A stretch of DNA of 11,762 nucleotides. It comes from CAZIWX01 sp964543125. GTDB taxonomy: Bacteria > Fidelibacterota > UBA8477. A program made the position numbers and the translations under genes. Location: positions 1-11,762 of the forward strand of contig CAZIWX010000080.1 in the NCBI GenBank assembly GCA_964543125.1, in the 5' to 3' direction. The notes under the pieces are model-generated. The model was given only the letters and a program-made list of their open reading frames with translations, did no database searches and had not been told where the DNA came from. Positions 1 to 7,628 of the stretch are shown one piece after another; within the stretch, counting starts at the first letter, position 1, and every line of letters begins with the position of its first letter.

Positions 1-1
1 C

Positions 2-850
2 CTGGCGCTTCACATCGATCCCATTGAGAAAAAGCCGCTCTTTCATTTTTTCCCCGGCTCCCAAATTTTATCCCTGGGTACCGCGGGCTGCAATATGGGC
101 TGTAAATTTTGCCAGAACTGGGATATCAGCCATGCGACCGAAAACCATCAATACAGCCGCCATATGCCGCCCCGGGAAGTAGTGTCGTTAGCCCAAATGC
201 GGGGCGTTCCGCACCTGGCTTTCACCTATAATGAACCCACGATTTTTGGTGAATATGTCATGGATATCAGTGAAGCCGGCCGGGCAGCGGGGTTGCGCAC
301 CGTCATGGTGACCAACGGGTATATCACGCCGGAAGCGATCGCGGATATTTATCCGCTGATCGATGCCGCCAATATTGACCTGAAAGCCTTTACCGAAGAT
401 TTCTACCGGAAGGTCACGCTTTCCAAAATGCAGCCGGTGCTGGATGCCCTTGTGAAAATTCGCGCACTGGGAACCTGGGTGGAACTGACCACCCTCTTGA
501 TTCCGGGTCTGAATACGGATGAAAAAGAGATTCAAGAGCTGGCGCGGTGGGTTATGGAAAACCTGGGGGCGGATACGCCGCTCCATTTTTCGGCGTTTCA
601 TCCGGACTATAAGCTGCGGGACGTTTCCCGGACTCCCCTGTCCATTTTGGAACAGGCTTATAAAATCGCGCGAGGGGCGGGATTGCGGTATGTTTATCTG
701 GGGAATGTTGTCTCAGACAAAGGCAATACCCGGTGTCCCCGGTGCCGGACTATGGTTATCCACCGGAACTGGTATGATACCCGCAGCATTTTGCAACCGG
801 GTGGGTTGTGTCCTAAGTGTGGCGCCCGGATACCCGGGGTTTTTGCCTAG
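2..850 (+). CDS. amrS: AmmeMemoRadiSam-system radical SAM enzyme (AmrS-like), 5' end missing
   Basis: This is the C-terminal 282 residues of a radical SAM enzyme that runs in from the left edge of the window. The frame is open from base 2 and ends at TAG 848-850. The fragment shows the cluster-binding motif C-x3-C-x2-C at fragment residues 30, 34 and 37, preceded by a GTAGC context. It then has the TIM-barrel motifs HLAFTYNEPTIF and VMVTNGY and the DLKAF strand. The C-terminus has two CPxC pairs (CPRC and CPKC) forming a probable zinc ribbon. This layout is typical of AmrS, which is usually encoded with AMMECR1 (AmrA) and Memo (AmrB) proteins; neither is visible here. The exact reaction is not settled as far as I know. 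A pyruvate-formate-lyase-activating-enzyme-like name would be the generic alternative. An internal ATG at 95 lies inside the Fe-S motif and cannot be the real start. Confidence 0.88.
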   Translation: MALHIDPIEKKPLFHFFPGSQILSLGTAGCNMGCKFCQNWDISHATENHQYSRHMPPREVVSLAQMRGVPHLAFTYNEPTIFGEYVMDISEAGRAAGLRTVMVTNGYITPEAIADIYPLIDAANIDLKAFTEDFYRKVTLSKMQPVLDALVKIRALGTWVELTTLLIPGLNTDEKEIQELARWVMENLGADTPLHFSAFHPDYKLRDVSRTPLSILEQAYKIARGAGLRYVYLGNVVSDKGNTRCPRCRTMVIHRNWYDTRSILQPGGLCPKCGARIPGVFA

Positions 851-878
851 GTGAACCTGCCCTTGAGCTTCTGCTTAA

Positions 879-898
879 CCGCCTTTTATAAAGGGCGG
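879..898. terminator. Short hairpin after amrS, possible terminator or mRNA 3' end
   Basis: CCGCCTT pairs with AAGGGCGG through one G-T wobble around a TATA loop, giving an 8-bp stem 28 nt after the amrS stop. No T-run follows on either strand, so it is not a classical intrinsic terminator. A second, weaker dyad (CGGTTT-C-AAACCG, 921-933) followed by TATTTATT lies just downstream and could serve instead. These are the only structures seen in the 144-nt gap before the next gene. Confidence 0.3.
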
Positions 899-994
899 AA
901 CGGGCCCGGCGCCTGATTTCCGGTTTCAAACCGTATTTATTAAGAAAAAGATAAGCTGCTTTTGAACTGAATAGCTAAATACTGGAGATTCGTA

Positions 995-2458
995 ATGTCC
1001 GAGCAAGAAATGGCGTTGCCACCGCGGGGACTGCCCCCGGAAAGCATCCTGAAGATTATGGAATCCTACCGGGGAGGAGACGCCCGGTGGAAAGCAGGTA
1101 AAACCTGGAGCCTGGTTTATTTTATCGACGAAGCGCGCACGGAATTCCTGAAACAGGCGCACAACATGTTTTTTTCCGAAAACGCCTTGAATCCCCTGGC
1201 TTTTCAAAGCCTGAAACGCTTTGAACATGAAGTCGTGCGTATGACGGCAACGCTCTTGAACGGAGATCGGCATGTCGCCGGAACCATGAGCGCCGGCGGG
1301 ACGGAAAGCATCCTGCTGGCCGTGAAAACTTATCGTGACCGGGCCCGGAAGCAAAACCGGCACTTAACGACGCCGGAAATGATATTGCCGGAATCAGCGC
1401 ATGTGGCTTTTTTAAAAGCCGCGCACTATTTTGATGTAAAACCGGTTTCGGCCCCGCTGACACCGGATTTCAAAGTAGATATTTCCGCGGTCGAAAAATT
1501 GATCTCCAAAAACACGATCTTGCTGGTCGGTTCGTCACCTAATTACCCGTTTGGAACGATTGATCCGATTGAGGAATTGGGTGGGTTGGCTCTGCGCCAT
1601 GGGTTGCCGCTGCATGTGGATGCCTGCCTGGGGGGATTTTTATTGCCGTTTTTGGAAAAAGCCGGGCGCTCCATTCCGCCCTTTGATTTTCGGGTGCCCG
1701 GGGTAACCTCCCTTTCGGCCGATGTACACAAATACGGCTACGCCGCCAAGGGCGCTTCCGTTATTCTTTATCGAAACATGGATTATTTGAAGTATCAGTT
1801 TTTTATCGAAGAAAATTGGCCGGGTGGTGTTTTTGCCTCGCCGGGACTGCTGGGAACGCGGCCCGGCGGTCCGATTGCGGCCGCCTGGGCGGCAATGCAG
1901 GTGTTGGGTGAAGGGGGCTATCTGAAAAACGCGGCCAAAACAATGGAAGCCACGAAGACTTTGCTAAACGGGATTGCGCAAATCCCGGAACTGGAAATTC
2001 TCGGGAAACCGCCGATGAGCGTGTTTGCCTTCCGGTCGAAATCAAAACAGGTAAACATATACGCGGTGGGAGACTTACTGGAGAAAAAGGGCTGGCACAT
2101 CGACCGGCAGCAGCGCCCGGAAAGTCTGCACGCCATGGTTATCCCGCCCCACGCCGGCATAACGGATGAATATTTGGCTGATTTACGGGAAGCGGTTGTT
2201 CTGGCAAAGAATACTCCGAAACTTGCCACGCAGGGCAGTGCGGCTATGTACGGCATGCTGGCCAATATTCCGTGGCGGGGAATGATCAAAAAGAATGTTT
2301 TAGAGCTCACGCAGGAAATGTACGGACCGGAGGGAACCCTCCCGGATTTCGAGGGGGGTTCAGGGACTAGGGATTTGGCCACGCGGATGGGACAATTATT
2401 CCTGAAAGTGAAGGAAGCGTGGGGGCGGTTCCTGGAAAAATTGAAATTCAAGCGCTAG
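995..2458 (+). CDS. Sphingosine-1-phosphate lyase-like PLP-dependent enzyme
   Basis: This 487-residue fold-type I PLP enzyme of the group II decarboxylase/sphingosine-1-phosphate lyase family would cleave a phosphorylated long-chain base into a fatty aldehyde and phosphoethanolamine. Evidence: GTMSAGGTES at 97-106 (phosphate-cup loop), ESAH ending at H136 (ring-stacking histidine), HVDACLGGF at 207-215 (Asp that contacts the pyridine nitrogen), and SADVHKYGY at 241-249 with the Schiff-base lysine K246. These strings are closer to S1P lyases than to glutamate or tyrosine decarboxylases. There is no N-terminal membrane helix, unlike the eukaryotic ER enzyme, so it should be soluble like known bacterial homologues. 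The start is supported by GGAG at 984-987, 7 nt ahead of the ATG. No sphingolipid synthesis gene is visible nearby, so the substrate remains inferred. Confidence 0.85.
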   Translation: MSEQEMALPPRGLPPESILKIMESYRGGDARWKAGKTWSLVYFIDEARTEFLKQAHNMFFSENALNPLAFQSLKRFEHEVVRMTATLLNGDRHVAGTMSAGGTESILLAVKTYRDRARKQNRHLTTPEMILPESAHVAFLKAAHYFDVKPVSAPLTPDFKVDISAVEKLISKNTILLVGSSPNYPFGTIDPIEELGGLALRHGLPLHVDACLGGFLLPFLEKAGRSIPPFDFRVPGVTSLSADVHKYGYAAKGASVILYRNMDYLKYQFFIEENWPGGVFASPGLLGTRPGGPIAAAWAAMQVLGEGGYLKNAAKTMEATKTLLNGIAQIPELEILGKPPMSVFAFRSKSKQVNIYAVGDLLEKKGWHIDRQQRPESLHAMVIPPHAGITDEYLADLREAVVLAKNTPKLATQGSAAMYGMLANIPWRGMIKKNVLELTQEMYGPEGTLPDFEGGSGTRDLATRMGQLFLKVKEAWGRFLEKLKFKR

Positions 2459-2481
2459 AATTTAGCCGAAAGCCCATCCGA

Positions 2482-2966
2482 AAGTTCGGCCGTCCCTACG
2501 GGACTTATTATTTTTATGGATTCCCATTCCCCACCAATGAATTGGTGGGCTATTTTCTCTCCATCCCTGACGGGATGAAAGGTCAATCCATCGTGGAACG
2601 AGTCCCACCGGGACGGGCGAGAGTAGCCCGGCATTTCAGCAAGTTCGGCCGTCCCACAGGGACTTATTATTTTCACGGATTCCCGTTTCCCACCAATAAA
2701 TTGGTGGGCTAATTTCTCTCCATCCCTGACGGGATGAAAGGTCAATCCATCGTGGAACGAGTCCCACNNNNNNNNNNNNNNNNNNNNNNNNNNNNNNNNN
2801 NNNNNNNNNNNNNNNNNNNNNNNNNNNNNNNNNNNNNNNNNNNNNNNNNNNNNNNNNNNNNNNNNNNCAATGAATTGGTGGGCTAATTTCTCTCCATCCC
2901 TGACGGGATGAAAGGCCATTCCATCGTGGAACGAGTCCCACCGGGACGGGCGAGAGTAGCCCGGCA
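2482..2966. repeat. 159-nt tandem repeat made of six small hairpins per unit, interrupted by an assembly gap
   Basis: Unit 1 spans 2484-2642. Unit 2 starts at 2643 and is cut by the gap at 2767. The last unit resumes at 2868 and ends near 2966. Units 1 and 2 match at 116 of 125 comparable positions. Each unit carries six dyads (unit 1 positions): GTCCC/GGGAC 2492-2504; CCCACCAAT/ATTGGTGGG 2530-2549; CATCCC/GGGATG 2562-2577; TCCA/TGGA 2587-2597; GTCCC/GGGAC 2602-2614; CGGGC/GCCCG 2614-2630. All nine differences between units 1 and 2 lie in loops or linkers, none in a stem. The array fills the space between two co-directional genes and starts about 25 nt after the upstream stop codon. It resembles a BIME/REP-type extragenic palindromic element. 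There are no CRISPR-like unique spacers and no transposase in the window. Its function is unknown. Confidence 0.9.
2768..2867. other. Assembly gap (100 N) inside the repeat array
   Basis: The run is exactly 100 N, the customary placeholder for a gap of unknown length. The repeat phase supports this: CATCCC recurs 159 nt apart between units 1 and 2 (2562, 2721) but 174 nt apart across the gap (2721, 2895). A single unit junction would need 85 missing bases, so the true length should be 85 + 159n. Confidence 0.97.
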
Positions 2967-3011
2967 ATTTTTCGGTTCACCTTTCAGCTAAATCACCTAT
3001 ATTGGACTTGT

Positions 3012-3836
3012 ATGGAAGAAATGTACAACACACCCTGGCGCAAACTCGCCGCGGCGATCTATACCGCCCCGCAAGACGCCCGTGTGTACGGAACCATGGA
3101 ATTTGATGTCACGGATGCCCAGACCTATATCCAGGAACAACGGGCGGCCGGCGTGCGAATCACCATGACACATTTGGTCATTTCCGCCCTGGCGCGGGCC
3201 CTGGCCTTCGATGTCCCCGAGATGAACTGCTTTATCCGGCGCGGCCGGATCATTCCCCGTAAAACCGTTGATGTACTGGTCGCGGTCACTATGAATCGGG
3301 GTCAGGAAATGAGCGCCATTAAAATTCGGGGCGCCCATAAAAAACCCGTTTCCGAAATCGCTGAAGAAACGCGCCGGCAGGCCATGGCGCATCGTGGGGG
3401 TCAGGAATCAAAATCCATCCAAAATAAAAATACCCTGAGCAAGCTTCCCTGGCCGTTCCGGCGCTGGGCTTTTCGTCTTATCCGGTGGATCGTAAACGAC
3501 CTGGGCATTCAACTGAAATCGCTGGGTCTCTCGGATAACTCATTTGGGTCCATCATGCTGTCTAATATCGGAACGCACGGGTTGGCAACCGGGATGGCCG
3601 CGCTTTTCCCGGCGGCCAAACTACCGGCAGTCATTGTCATGGGCCATGCCGAGGAAAAACCGGTAGTTCGCGATGGGGAGATCGTGATTCGCACCGTTTT
3701 ACCCATTACGGGCACTTTTGATCACCGGATCGTGGACGGTGGACATGCCGGAACACTGGCCCGCAGCGTGATGCGGCGCCTGGCCCGGCCCCATGCGCTG
3801 GAACAAATTCCGGAAGAGCCCCGAGTTTCTCGTTGA
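3012..3836 (+). CDS. Free-standing 2-oxoacid dehydrogenase E2-type acyltransferase domain
   Basis: This 274-residue protein matches the catalytic (CAT-like) domain of dihydrolipoamide acyltransferases. The C-terminal active-site motif is H238-R-I-V-D242-G243. The upstream SNIGTHG segment (near residue 183) corresponds to the SNLG strand seen in E2 enzymes. The usual N-terminal lipoyl domain and peripheral-subunit-binding domain are absent; the protein begins almost directly with the acyltransferase fold. It could therefore use free CoA thioesters, as chloramphenicol acetyltransferase does, or act on a lipoyl protein encoded elsewhere; its substrate is not evident. The start is uncertain. ATG 3012 has only a weak GGA 6 nt upstream, and ATG 3021 (Met4) is an alternative. 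It follows the repeat array and is convergent with the symporter gene, with 15 nt between stop codons. Confidence 0.8.
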   Translation: MEEMYNTPWRKLAAAIYTAPQDARVYGTMEFDVTDAQTYIQEQRAAGVRITMTHLVISALARALAFDVPEMNCFIRRGRIIPRKTVDVLVAVTMNRGQEMSAIKIRGAHKKPVSEIAEETRRQAMAHRGGQESKSIQNKNTLSKLPWPFRRWAFRLIRWIVNDLGIQLKSLGLSDNSFGSIMLSNIGTHGLATGMAALFPAAKLPAVIVMGHAEEKPVVRDGEIVIRTVLPITGTFDHRIVDGGHAGTLARSVMRRLARPHALEQIPEEPRVSR

Positions 3837-3851
3837 GTATTTGCTGCCGAA

Positions 3852-5246
3852 TTACGCTTCCCGGCGTTTGAAGTGGATGAAACCGATTCCTCGCCAAACC
3901 AGCATTAAAATCAGCCAATAAGCAACCAAAACTCCCAAAGTCACCCAATATCCCACCAAAGCACCCTTATAAAAAGCGAAGGGAATATTGAGTGCAATGA
4001 GGAGCGGTAACCCCACAAAAAGCGAAATTCCGCTTCCATACACGGCATCTTCCGCCACCGGTGTTTTAAACTCCGGGTCCGTGACCCGTAACAAAACTAA
4101 CGCGGAATTAATGGTTCCGGTCATCTCACCGAATAATTCAATAAAGCGCTCAAAATGGAAATCATCAAATGCCCGCCAGCAAGCCCATTTTAGCAGATAG
4201 AATGTGGCGGGGCCGGCCAATAATGACATGATTAGAATTGGGAGCCAGTATTTTCCAACGATCGTGAAGCTGATCGCGGCTACCGCGCCCACTACGAGAT
4301 AGTCCAGGAACACACCCATCCCGCGGGTCATGAGTCCGGGATCAATGAGATAGCCGCGGTTAGTCTTATCCAGAATTGTCCGTGCCAGCAGTGCCACCAG
4401 CAACCCAACCACGAAATGGAATGACCACAGCGTTGCCACAAAGTCATGCAATCCGGCCGATTCCAATCCGGTTGCCATCAGATCCACCAGCCAATAGGTT
4501 ACCAGGTAACAGAATCCCATGAGTCCCAGTTGAAAGGCCATGGGTTCAATGGCTTCGGTAGAGAGGGTCAAGCGTCCGGCAATGGGATAAACACCGCTTT
4601 TGTTTACCCCGGTTCGCATATCCGAAGTGATGTGGTCAATTCCTTTGATAAGGCTGGTTTTATGGGTGCGAATGCCCCATTGAATTACGGACATGCCCAC
4701 GAAAAAAGCATAGAGATAACCGATTGCGGCAAAGGTCAGACCGACTTGCCCCCCGCCTTCAAATCCCCATTGTTCCCAGGAATGCCCCATGGCGTAAGCC
4801 AGTCCCGGTCCCATCCCAAACCCCAATGGAACCAGCAATCCGATGCCCACAAAAAGGTCCGGTTTTATGGTGTACAACAGAAGCAAGGCGACACCGAGTC
4901 CAATCAAAGCCTGTAACAAATAGGACGACAGGGCTGAAAAACTTTTACTTAAGGGTCCTTTGCCCCACTTGGATTTCCGCTGCCGCAATCCCAGGGCAAT
5001 AAAGGTCAGTGCCAGAAAATGGTACACATAGACACCCAATCGTTGGGAAGGCAGGTCAATTAAACCTAGCCCCTGGGTACCCACCAACAGGGCAATAAAC
5101 CCACCGATGAGATTATTGGGAATGAGATATTTCTGGAAAAATTTTACATACCGGCGCAGGTATGTACCAATCAAAATGAAGGTTGATAAATACAGCAAAT
5201 CCAGAATTGCATCTTTCAGATTAACCGTAAGATCCCAAGGATTCAT
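3852..5246 (-). CDS. GltS-like sodium/glutamate (ESS family) symporter
   Basis: This 464-residue, very hydrophobic protein has about ten to twelve predicted membrane segments in two halves. The first half holds a glycine-rich re-entrant-type region, LGFGMGPGLAYAMGHSWEQ (141-159) followed by GFEGGGQVGLTFAAIGYLY (161-179). This parallels the GGHGTGA region of bacterial GltS. The second half holds GEMTGTINSALVLLR (373-387) and DPEFKTPVAEDAV, the TGT...LALLR...DP.FKTP pattern that I associate with GltS homologues. It should co-transport Na+ with glutamate or another dicarboxylate or amino acid; the substrate is not provable from sequence. AGGAAAGGGG (rc of 5252-5261) lies 5 nt ahead of the ATG, a strong ribosome binding site. 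It is somewhat longer than E. coli GltS (about 400 residues) and has a basic C-terminus (HFKRREA). It lies 121 nt after galK in the same direction. Confidence 0.75.
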   Translation of the reverse strand: MNPWDLTVNLKDAILDLLYLSTFILIGTYLRRYVKFFQKYLIPNNLIGGFIALLVGTQGLGLIDLPSQRLGVYVYHFLALTFIALGLRQRKSKWGKGPLSKSFSALSSYLLQALIGLGVALLLLYTIKPDLFVGIGLLVPLGFGMGPGLAYAMGHSWEQWGFEGGGQVGLTFAAIGYLYAFFVGMSVIQWGIRTHKTSLIKGIDHITSDMRTGVNKSGVYPIAGRLTLSTEAIEPMAFQLGLMGFCYLVTYWLVDLMATGLESAGLHDFVATLWSFHFVVGLLVALLARTILDKTNRGYLIDPGLMTRGMGVFLDYLVVGAVAAISFTIVGKYWLPILIMSLLAGPATFYLLKWACWRAFDDFHFERFIELFGEMTGTINSALVLLRVTDPEFKTPVAEDAVYGSGISLFVGLPLLIALNIPFAFYKGALVGYWVTLGVLVAYWLILMLVWRGIGFIHFKRREA

Positions 5247-5367
5247 AACGACCCCTTTCCTACTCTTGGACGAGTGGTATAATGAATTCAGTTGCCGGCT
5301 CAGCGCAGGGTGATCCGAGCAATCCGATGTTCAGCCCTCAGTCCGGGTTTATTCAATCAAAACTTTA

Positions 5368-6543
5368 TTAATCATACACCCGCCAGACAGAGGCACTATC
5401 ATTCGACGCCACCGGATATATGGTCAAATTAGCGTGATATTTAGCTTTAAATATTTTTCCCATGGATGAACAGAAGTTGCCCACCGCAGCCGTTTCCACC
5501 AGGGCAAAGCCCGACCCCCCAAAGCCACCGCCAACGATGCGGGCTCCCAGGCAGCCCTTTTGCTCAAGGGCCGCCGAAACCAGGTAATCCAAGCGCTCCG
5601 AGCTGGCTTTCAGGTCATCCCGCATACTGGCGTGACCGGTTACAAGAATATTCCCCAACCTGTCCATATCGCCTTTGACTAAGGCCTGGGCACATTGGTC
5701 AACGCGGAGATTCTCACTCACAACGTGCCGTGCAACACCGAACTCGGCCGGCGAAAGACCGGCTTTGAGTACGGTTACCTGTTCCGGATTCAAGGCTGCC
5801 AGATTTTTTACCGAACCAAACCGCTCCCGGGCTTTCGCCAAGGCATTCTGACCCCAGGCAACCCGCTCGTTATAACCGGATTTGGCTAACTGCCGGGATT
5901 CACCCGATTCCATAACCACAAATTGGTGGTTGGGCATGCGCAAGGGTTCCAGGGTCCGGTTTCCGGTGGAAAAATCAATCCGCAGCGCATATCCTTCCCG
6001 CGCAAAAATCGCGATGGTCTGGTCCAGCACGCCGGTTTCAACGCCCATAAATTGATTTTCCATCCGCTGGCAGTAAACCGGTAAATCGGTTAACCTGATT
6101 TTTTGGGGAGATAATATCTGGAGCGCTAGGGCGATACTCACACCAAATGCAGCCGAGGATCCCAGGCCGGTGCCGATAGACAGATCGCTATGGACCACGA
6201 TATCCACACCACCCCGCAAACCGAAATCGCGGCTAAATTGCAATAAGGCGCCATTGATATAATTAGCCCAGGCCGGTAAATCATTTCGGGGGTGGTTCAG
6301 GGACCATTCATATTTTTCCCGCAAGGCTACCGAATGCGCTCGTACCCGATCCGAATTGCTGGGTTTCACGCCCACAACAGCATAGCGATTCAAGGCCATG
6401 GGCAAAGCCAAGCCACCATTATAATCCGTGTGTTCACCACAAATATTTAATCGTCCGGGGGTGTGCGCCATGATCACGGGATAACTGCCAAATTTATCCA
6501 GAAAGGTCAGGCGAGTTTCGGCAACGAGGGCTGGTAACGACAT
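5368..6543 (-). CDS. galK: Galactokinase
   Basis: This 391-residue GHMP-family kinase would phosphorylate galactose to galactose 1-phosphate, the first step of the Leloir pathway. Diagnostic motifs: the galactokinase signature GRLNICGEHTDYN (30-42), the GHMP phosphate-binding loop with GLGSSAA (126-132), the catalytic aspartate D174 in GVLDQ, and the C-terminal GHMP motif with GGGFGG in ARIVGGGFGGSGFALVE. Length is normal for GalK. The signature carries Cys where most GalKs have Ile or Leu (NICGEH for NLIGEH), a small departure. It is the last gene of a three-gene set, 16 nt after the MauE/DoxX-like gene. A possible Shine-Dalgarno, AGGAAAG, sits about 13 nt ahead of the ATG. No galT, galE or sugar transporter is visible, so its link to the two upstream redox-type genes is unexplained. 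Confidence 0.9.
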   Translation of the reverse strand: MSLPALVAETRLTFLDKFGSYPVIMAHTPGRLNICGEHTDYNGGLALPMALNRYAVVGVKPSNSDRVRAHSVALREKYEWSLNHPRNDLPAWANYINGALLQFSRDFGLRGGVDIVVHSDLSIGTGLGSSAAFGVSIALALQILSPQKIRLTDLPVYCQRMENQFMGVETGVLDQTIAIFAREGYALRIDFSTGNRTLEPLRMPNHQFVVMESGESRQLAKSGYNERVAWGQNALAKARERFGSVKNLAALNPEQVTVLKAGLSPAEFGVARHVVSENLRVDQCAQALVKGDMDRLGNILVTGHASMRDDLKASSERLDYLVSAALEQKGCLGARIVGGGFGGSGFALVETAAVGNFCSSMGKIFKAKYHANLTIYPVASNDSASVWRVYD

Positions 6544-6559
6544 AAAATAGGGTTCTTTC

Positions 6560-7021
6560 CTAGGGACTAAGACCCGGTCCTGATTTTTCCCCGGTTTGCG
6601 AAAACGAATCGGATTGATGCCAGACCAACCATGCCAAAACCAGGAGGATCAGGTTTTCACCGATTTTCCGGAAGGTGGTCCGGGTGCCGGAACGATCCAG
6701 CGCAAAACACCCGCATTGGATGTCCAAGCCCCGCAAAACAGCCGCGATAACCGCCAAAGTAAAAAGAATCAGCAGACCCAGCATGATACCTGAGTTGGTT
6801 CTGGGAAAAACATTCATCAAGAGCATGATACCCGTGACCAATTCCAGGTAAGGTAGTAAAATAGCGGCTGGGTGGAGCAACATTCCCGGCAGCAATTGGT
6901 AATTATAGATCGCTTTGGCAAATAGGGCCGGTTGCCAGATCTTATCCAGGCTGGCATAAATGAACAGTCCGGCCAGAATTACCCGTAAAAGCCGCTGGAC
7001 TGCCGGAGACTGCTTCGGCAT
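6560..7021 (-). CDS. MauE/DoxX-like redox-associated membrane protein
   Basis: This 153-residue membrane protein has four predicted helices (about 11-26, 48-70, 78-96 and 121-136). A C103-G-C105 motif in GLDIQCGCFALD follows helix 3; the CGC(F) loop is characteristic of the MauE/DoxX-like group that handles thiol or disulfide electrons at the membrane. N-terminal LDKIWQPALFAKAIYNYQLLP also fits the family. It is smaller than a quinone-linked DsbB/VKOR-type enzyme and lacks their four-cysteine pattern. The ATG lies 3 nt after the rhodanese stop, with no clear Shine-Dalgarno, so translational coupling is likely. Adjacency to an exported rhodanese suggests sulfur or thiol redox work in the cell envelope. 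This is inference. Confidence 0.75.
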   Translation of the reverse strand: MPKQSPAVQRLLRVILAGLFIYASLDKIWQPALFAKAIYNYQLLPGMLLHPAAILLPYLELVTGIMLLMNVFPRTNSGIMLGLLILFTLAVIAAVLRGLDIQCGCFALDRSGTRTTFRKIGENLILLVLAWLVWHQSDSFSQTGEKSGPGLSP

Positions 7022-7024
7022 GAC

Positions 7025-7582
7025 TTATTTAGACCCTGCCGCCGTGGGATACCCGGCCGCTACCCATGAACTCCAGCCACCGAAATAGAACCGGACCCGG
7101 GAAAATCCCATGGCTGCCAGTTGATTGGCCAATCCCAGGGAGGCATTACATTCCTCACCGTTACAATAGGCTACAATTAAGGTATCCATGGGTAAGGTCT
7201 CTAATTGATCCACATGGATCAGGAAATCGCTGTAGGGAATATTCCAGGCTCCCGTAATATGTCCGGCCGTGTACTCACCGGAATCGCGGGCATCAATGAT
7301 CATTCCGGATTTCCGGGTAAAAACCCGGTAGACTTCAGCAGTGACAATTGAAGACGGATTATCGATAAAAGGTGTGCCGTTTTGAGTGGTAACCGTGTCG
7401 GGGGTTTTCATCCCGGCGCCATTGACCAACACAGCCGGAATTCTGCGAATCCCGGAATCAGTGGCTGTTTCCGCGTAGGTTGTTAAAAAAGGGATACGAT
7501 GGGGTAAAACAAGTTGGCCGAGGAGTGCTAACAAGACCACCAGCCCAGCCACACCCCCCAGTTCCAAAATGGTGCGACGCAT
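7025..7582 (-). CDS. Membrane-anchored periplasmic rhodanese-like sulfurtransferase
   Basis: This 185-residue protein has an N-terminal signal-anchor helix (about 7-27, after MRR) and a single rhodanese domain in the second half. IDARDSGEYTAGHITGAWNIP (96-116) is the CH2A-type motif. VAYCNGEECNAS (138-148) supplies the active-site loop with catalytic C140 and a second cysteine, C145. FYFGGWSSW (166-173 region) is the typical C-terminal rhodanese strand. The family moves sulfane sulfur as a cysteine persulfide, and C145 could allow a disulfide with C140. Positively charged residues precede the helix, so the domain should face the periplasm. It heads the rhodanese-MauE/DoxX-galK set. No obvious Shine-Dalgarno precedes ATG 7582. 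Confidence 0.85.
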   Translation of the reverse strand: MRRTILELGGVAGLVVLLALLGQLVLPHRIPFLTTYAETATDSGIRRIPAVLVNGAGMKTPDTVTTQNGTPFIDNPSSIVTAEVYRVFTRKSGMIIDARDSGEYTAGHITGAWNIPYSDFLIHVDQLETLPMDTLIVAYCNGEECNASLGLANQLAAMGFSRVRFYFGGWSSWVAAGYPTAAGSK

Positions 7583-7628
7583 GGGGTAAACATAAGCCGG
7601 ATTGAGGTGTCAAACAATGCTCAGTTGA

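Noticed and set aside
188..601. Minus-strand open frame antisense to amrS
   Set aside because: The opposite strand carries a clear radical SAM gene with all its motifs; the antisense translation shows no family features.
2419..2712. Plus-strand open frame overlapping the lyase 3' end and the repeats
   Set aside because: It begins inside the lyase gene in another frame and then runs through repeat units only.
2482..2966. CRISPR array
   Set aside because: Units are contiguous 159-nt near-identical copies; there are no short repeats separated by unique spacers and no cas genes.
2455..2967. Minus-strand open frame through the repeat array (about 170 codons)
   Set aside because: It is made of the tandem palindromic repeat and crosses the N gap. 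Unit-to-unit changes follow hairpin structure, not codon position, and no domain is recognisable.
4446..4916. Plus-strand open frame antisense to the symporter gene
   Set aside because: It is a shadow of the long membrane-protein gene on the other strand and has no ribosome site or recognisable domain.
5278..5283. TATAAT box on the plus strand
   Set aside because: A TTGGAC lies only 6 nt upstream, far too close for a -35, and no plus-strand gene follows.
7589..7613. TTGACA/TATGTT promoter for the rhodanese operon (minus strand)
   Set aside because: The spacer is 13 nt, too short, and it would leave almost no leader before the ATG.
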